Shown here: in pieces, positions 5,838-6,930 of the stretch
Layout of the letters: each line of letters starts with the position of its first letter
Position numbering within the stretch: position 1 is the first letter of the stretch
Assembly: GCA_026169575.1 (NCBI GenBank)
Contig: JAPFCT010000147.1
Coordinates: 1 to 6,930, forward strand
Length of the DNA stretch: 6,930 bases
Direction of reading: 5' to 3'
DNA from: Faecalimonas sp.
Lineage (GTDB): Bacteria; Bacillota_A; Clostridia; Lachnospirales; Lachnospiraceae
The notes under the pieces: model-generated
What the model was told of the DNA's origin: nothing
The model's database searches: none
Seen by the model: the letters and a program-made list of their open reading frames with translations, nothing else
Position numbers and translations under genes: made by a program

Positions 5838-6930
5838 TTATTTATTCACACTGTCCAATGCCTTCTGCGCCGTCTTCTGTGCCTCATCCAACGCTTCTTT
5901 TGCAGAAATGCCTTCGATTTCTACTTTATCTGCCGCAATACTCAATGCATCCATTACTTTTCCTCCAGTTGGATCTTCCGGCATGATCGATGCATGCGTT
6001 GCCTGCTGCAATGGTACAAGCGCCTGCGGATGCTCACTTATATATGCTTTGAAAGCTTCTACTTCCTGCGTAGAATTGCGTACAGCAACATACCCCGTTC
6101 CCATGGACCATTTTGCCTGATTTTCCGGTGTCGTAAAGAATTTCATGAATTCATACACCCCTTGCTTTTCTTCCTCTGAGGATCCCTCCAGCATGACAAG
6201 CTGTAATGCTCCTGCGACCGGCGCCGATGGATGCTCGCCCCATCCCGGCTGCTCCATTGCCGCTACAATATCAAAATCAAGATCTGCCTGGTCCCCTGAA
6301 GATCCGGTATACCCTCCTGCCTTATTTTGCAGGACATCATCAATTGTTTTATACCAGTATTCCCAGCCTTGCCCACCGGAATGGATTCTCATCGTTTTGT
6401 CTTCATGGATCCATTTGCGGAAGCTTTCCCATACTTCCACCCATTCTTCCGAGTTGATCAGCACTTTTTTCCCATCTTCACTGAAGATTTTTCCTCCATT
6501 GCTGAGTGCTGCATCAATCAAGTTTCCTGATCCCCACATCGGCTCCCATCCGTAGAACTCCTCACCTTTTGACATTTTCTGTGCTGCTGCCTCCAGATCC
6601 TGCCATGTCCTGATCTCCTCCGCCTGAATCCCTGCCTCTTCAAAAGCTGCTTTGTTATAGTACATCACCTGCGTTGTTCCATATGCAGGGAGTGCAAATA
6701 ATTTTTCACCATCGATTCCCTGATCATAAAAGACTTCAATGTAATCTTCTTTTTCAAATGCCTCATCTTCATCTACAAATGGCTGGATATCTGCCAGTAA
6801 ATCTTTTCTTGACAGATTTCTTGCCTTATCCACATCAAGCAGTGCCATGTCCGGAGCCTTTTTCCCCGCAATACCTGCCTGCAGTTTTTCATATGTCTCA
6901 TCATAATCTGCCTGCGTTACACTGTTGATC
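5838..6930 (-). CDS. Extracellular solute-binding protein, UgpB-like, 5' end missing
   Basis: The frame is open through the right edge and gives 363 residues with a normal C-terminus. Family 1 binding proteins are usually about 420-460 residues, so the missing part should hold the signal peptide with lipobox cysteine and the first lobe. An internal ATG at 6848 is not the real start, because the frame continues beyond it with protein-like sequence (AGIAGKKAPDMALLD). Typical family traits are YYNKAAFEEAGI with TWQDLEAAAQKM, the hinge and pocket region around GGYTGSSGDQADLDFD, PVAGALQLVM, FFTTPENQAKWSMGTGYVAV, and a C-terminal helix. The last blocks resemble E. coli UgpB, the glycerol-3-phosphate binding protein. 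The mature protein would be a surface lipoprotein delivering ligand to a CUT1 importer. The ligand is inferred only; sugar ligands are possible. Permease genes are expected upstream, outside the window. The stop lies one base before the PHP start. Confidence 0.92.
   Translation of the reverse strand, partial: INSVTQADYDETYEKLQAGIAGKKAPDMALLDVDKARNLSRKDLLADIQPFVDEDEAFEKEDYIEVFYDQGIDGEKLFALPAYGTTQVMYYNKAAFEEAGIQAEEIRTWQDLEAAAQKMSKGEEFYGWEPMWGSGNLIDAALSNGGKIFSEDGKKVLINSEEWVEVWESFRKWIHEDKTMRIHSGGQGWEYWYKTIDDVLQNKAGGYTGSSGDQADLDFDIVAAMEQPGWGEHPSAPVAGALQLVMLEGSSEEEKQGVYEFMKFFTTPENQAKWSMGTGYVAVRNSTQEVEAFKAYISEHPQALVPLQQATHASIMPEDPTGGKVMDALSIAADKVEIEGISAKEALDEAQKTAQKALDSVNK

Noticed and set aside
6145..6555. 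A 136-codon plus-strand open frame opposite the solute-binding protein gene.
   Set aside because: It is rich in Ser, Pro and Cys as expected for the antisense of a real gene and shows no family traits.
1..6930. Search by eye for tRNA, rRNA, CRISPR arrays, riboswitches and insertion-sequence ends.
   Set aside because: No regularly spaced repeats, cloverleaf sequence, transposase motifs or long terminal inverted repeats were seen.

Overview
The window looks like a chromosomal segment from a Clostridia-type Firmicute, most likely a Lachnospiraceae-like gut anaerobe. That is an inference from moderate GC in the right two thirds, Gram-positive style ribosome binding sites, and the gene types present; no RNA gene or taxonomic marker is available to confirm it. 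Every gene I can support lies on the minus strand, so transcription runs from right to left.

Right two thirds (about 2431-6930): a compact operon read in the order solute-binding protein (5' end outside the window), PHP-domain metallohydrolase of the CehA/McbA type, HAD-superfamily phosphatase, and MalK/UgpC-type ABC ATPase. Spacings are 1 nt, 17 nt and an overlap of about 19 nt, so co-transcription and translational coupling are likely. The binding protein resembles UgpB and the ATPase UgpC, which are parts of a CUT1-class importer. Two permease genes are needed to complete the importer; they are not between the binding protein and the ATPase, so they are probably just beyond the right edge. 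A metallo-phosphoesterase-type fold plus a HAD phosphatase inside a Ugp-like importer operon suggests uptake and cytoplasmic breakdown of a phosphorylated, perhaps phosphodiester, compound. The substrate is not proven. A 26-bp near-perfect palindrome lies in the early PHP coding sequence.

Middle (about 1770-2430): a promoter-like site and the first ~43 residues of an MFS transporter, after which MFS similarity is lost and the frame soon ends. Overlapping its end is a 71-codon open frame without a normal start codon, which looks like the 3' remnant of an AT-rich gene. This is a decayed junction between two DNA blocks.

Left (1-1733): strongly AT-rich DNA with one intact gene, a 513-residue ABC exporter half-transporter with fused membrane and ATPase domains, starting at TTG. 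Composition differs sharply from the operon (for example 13 G/C in positions 181-240 against 27 in 2941-3000), which suggests separate origin, probably horizontal. The last 191 bases hold only a doubtful partial open frame running off the left edge. I find no complete previously undescribed system. The best leads are the Ugp-like importer/PHP/HAD operon and the junction beside the foreign-looking exporter.
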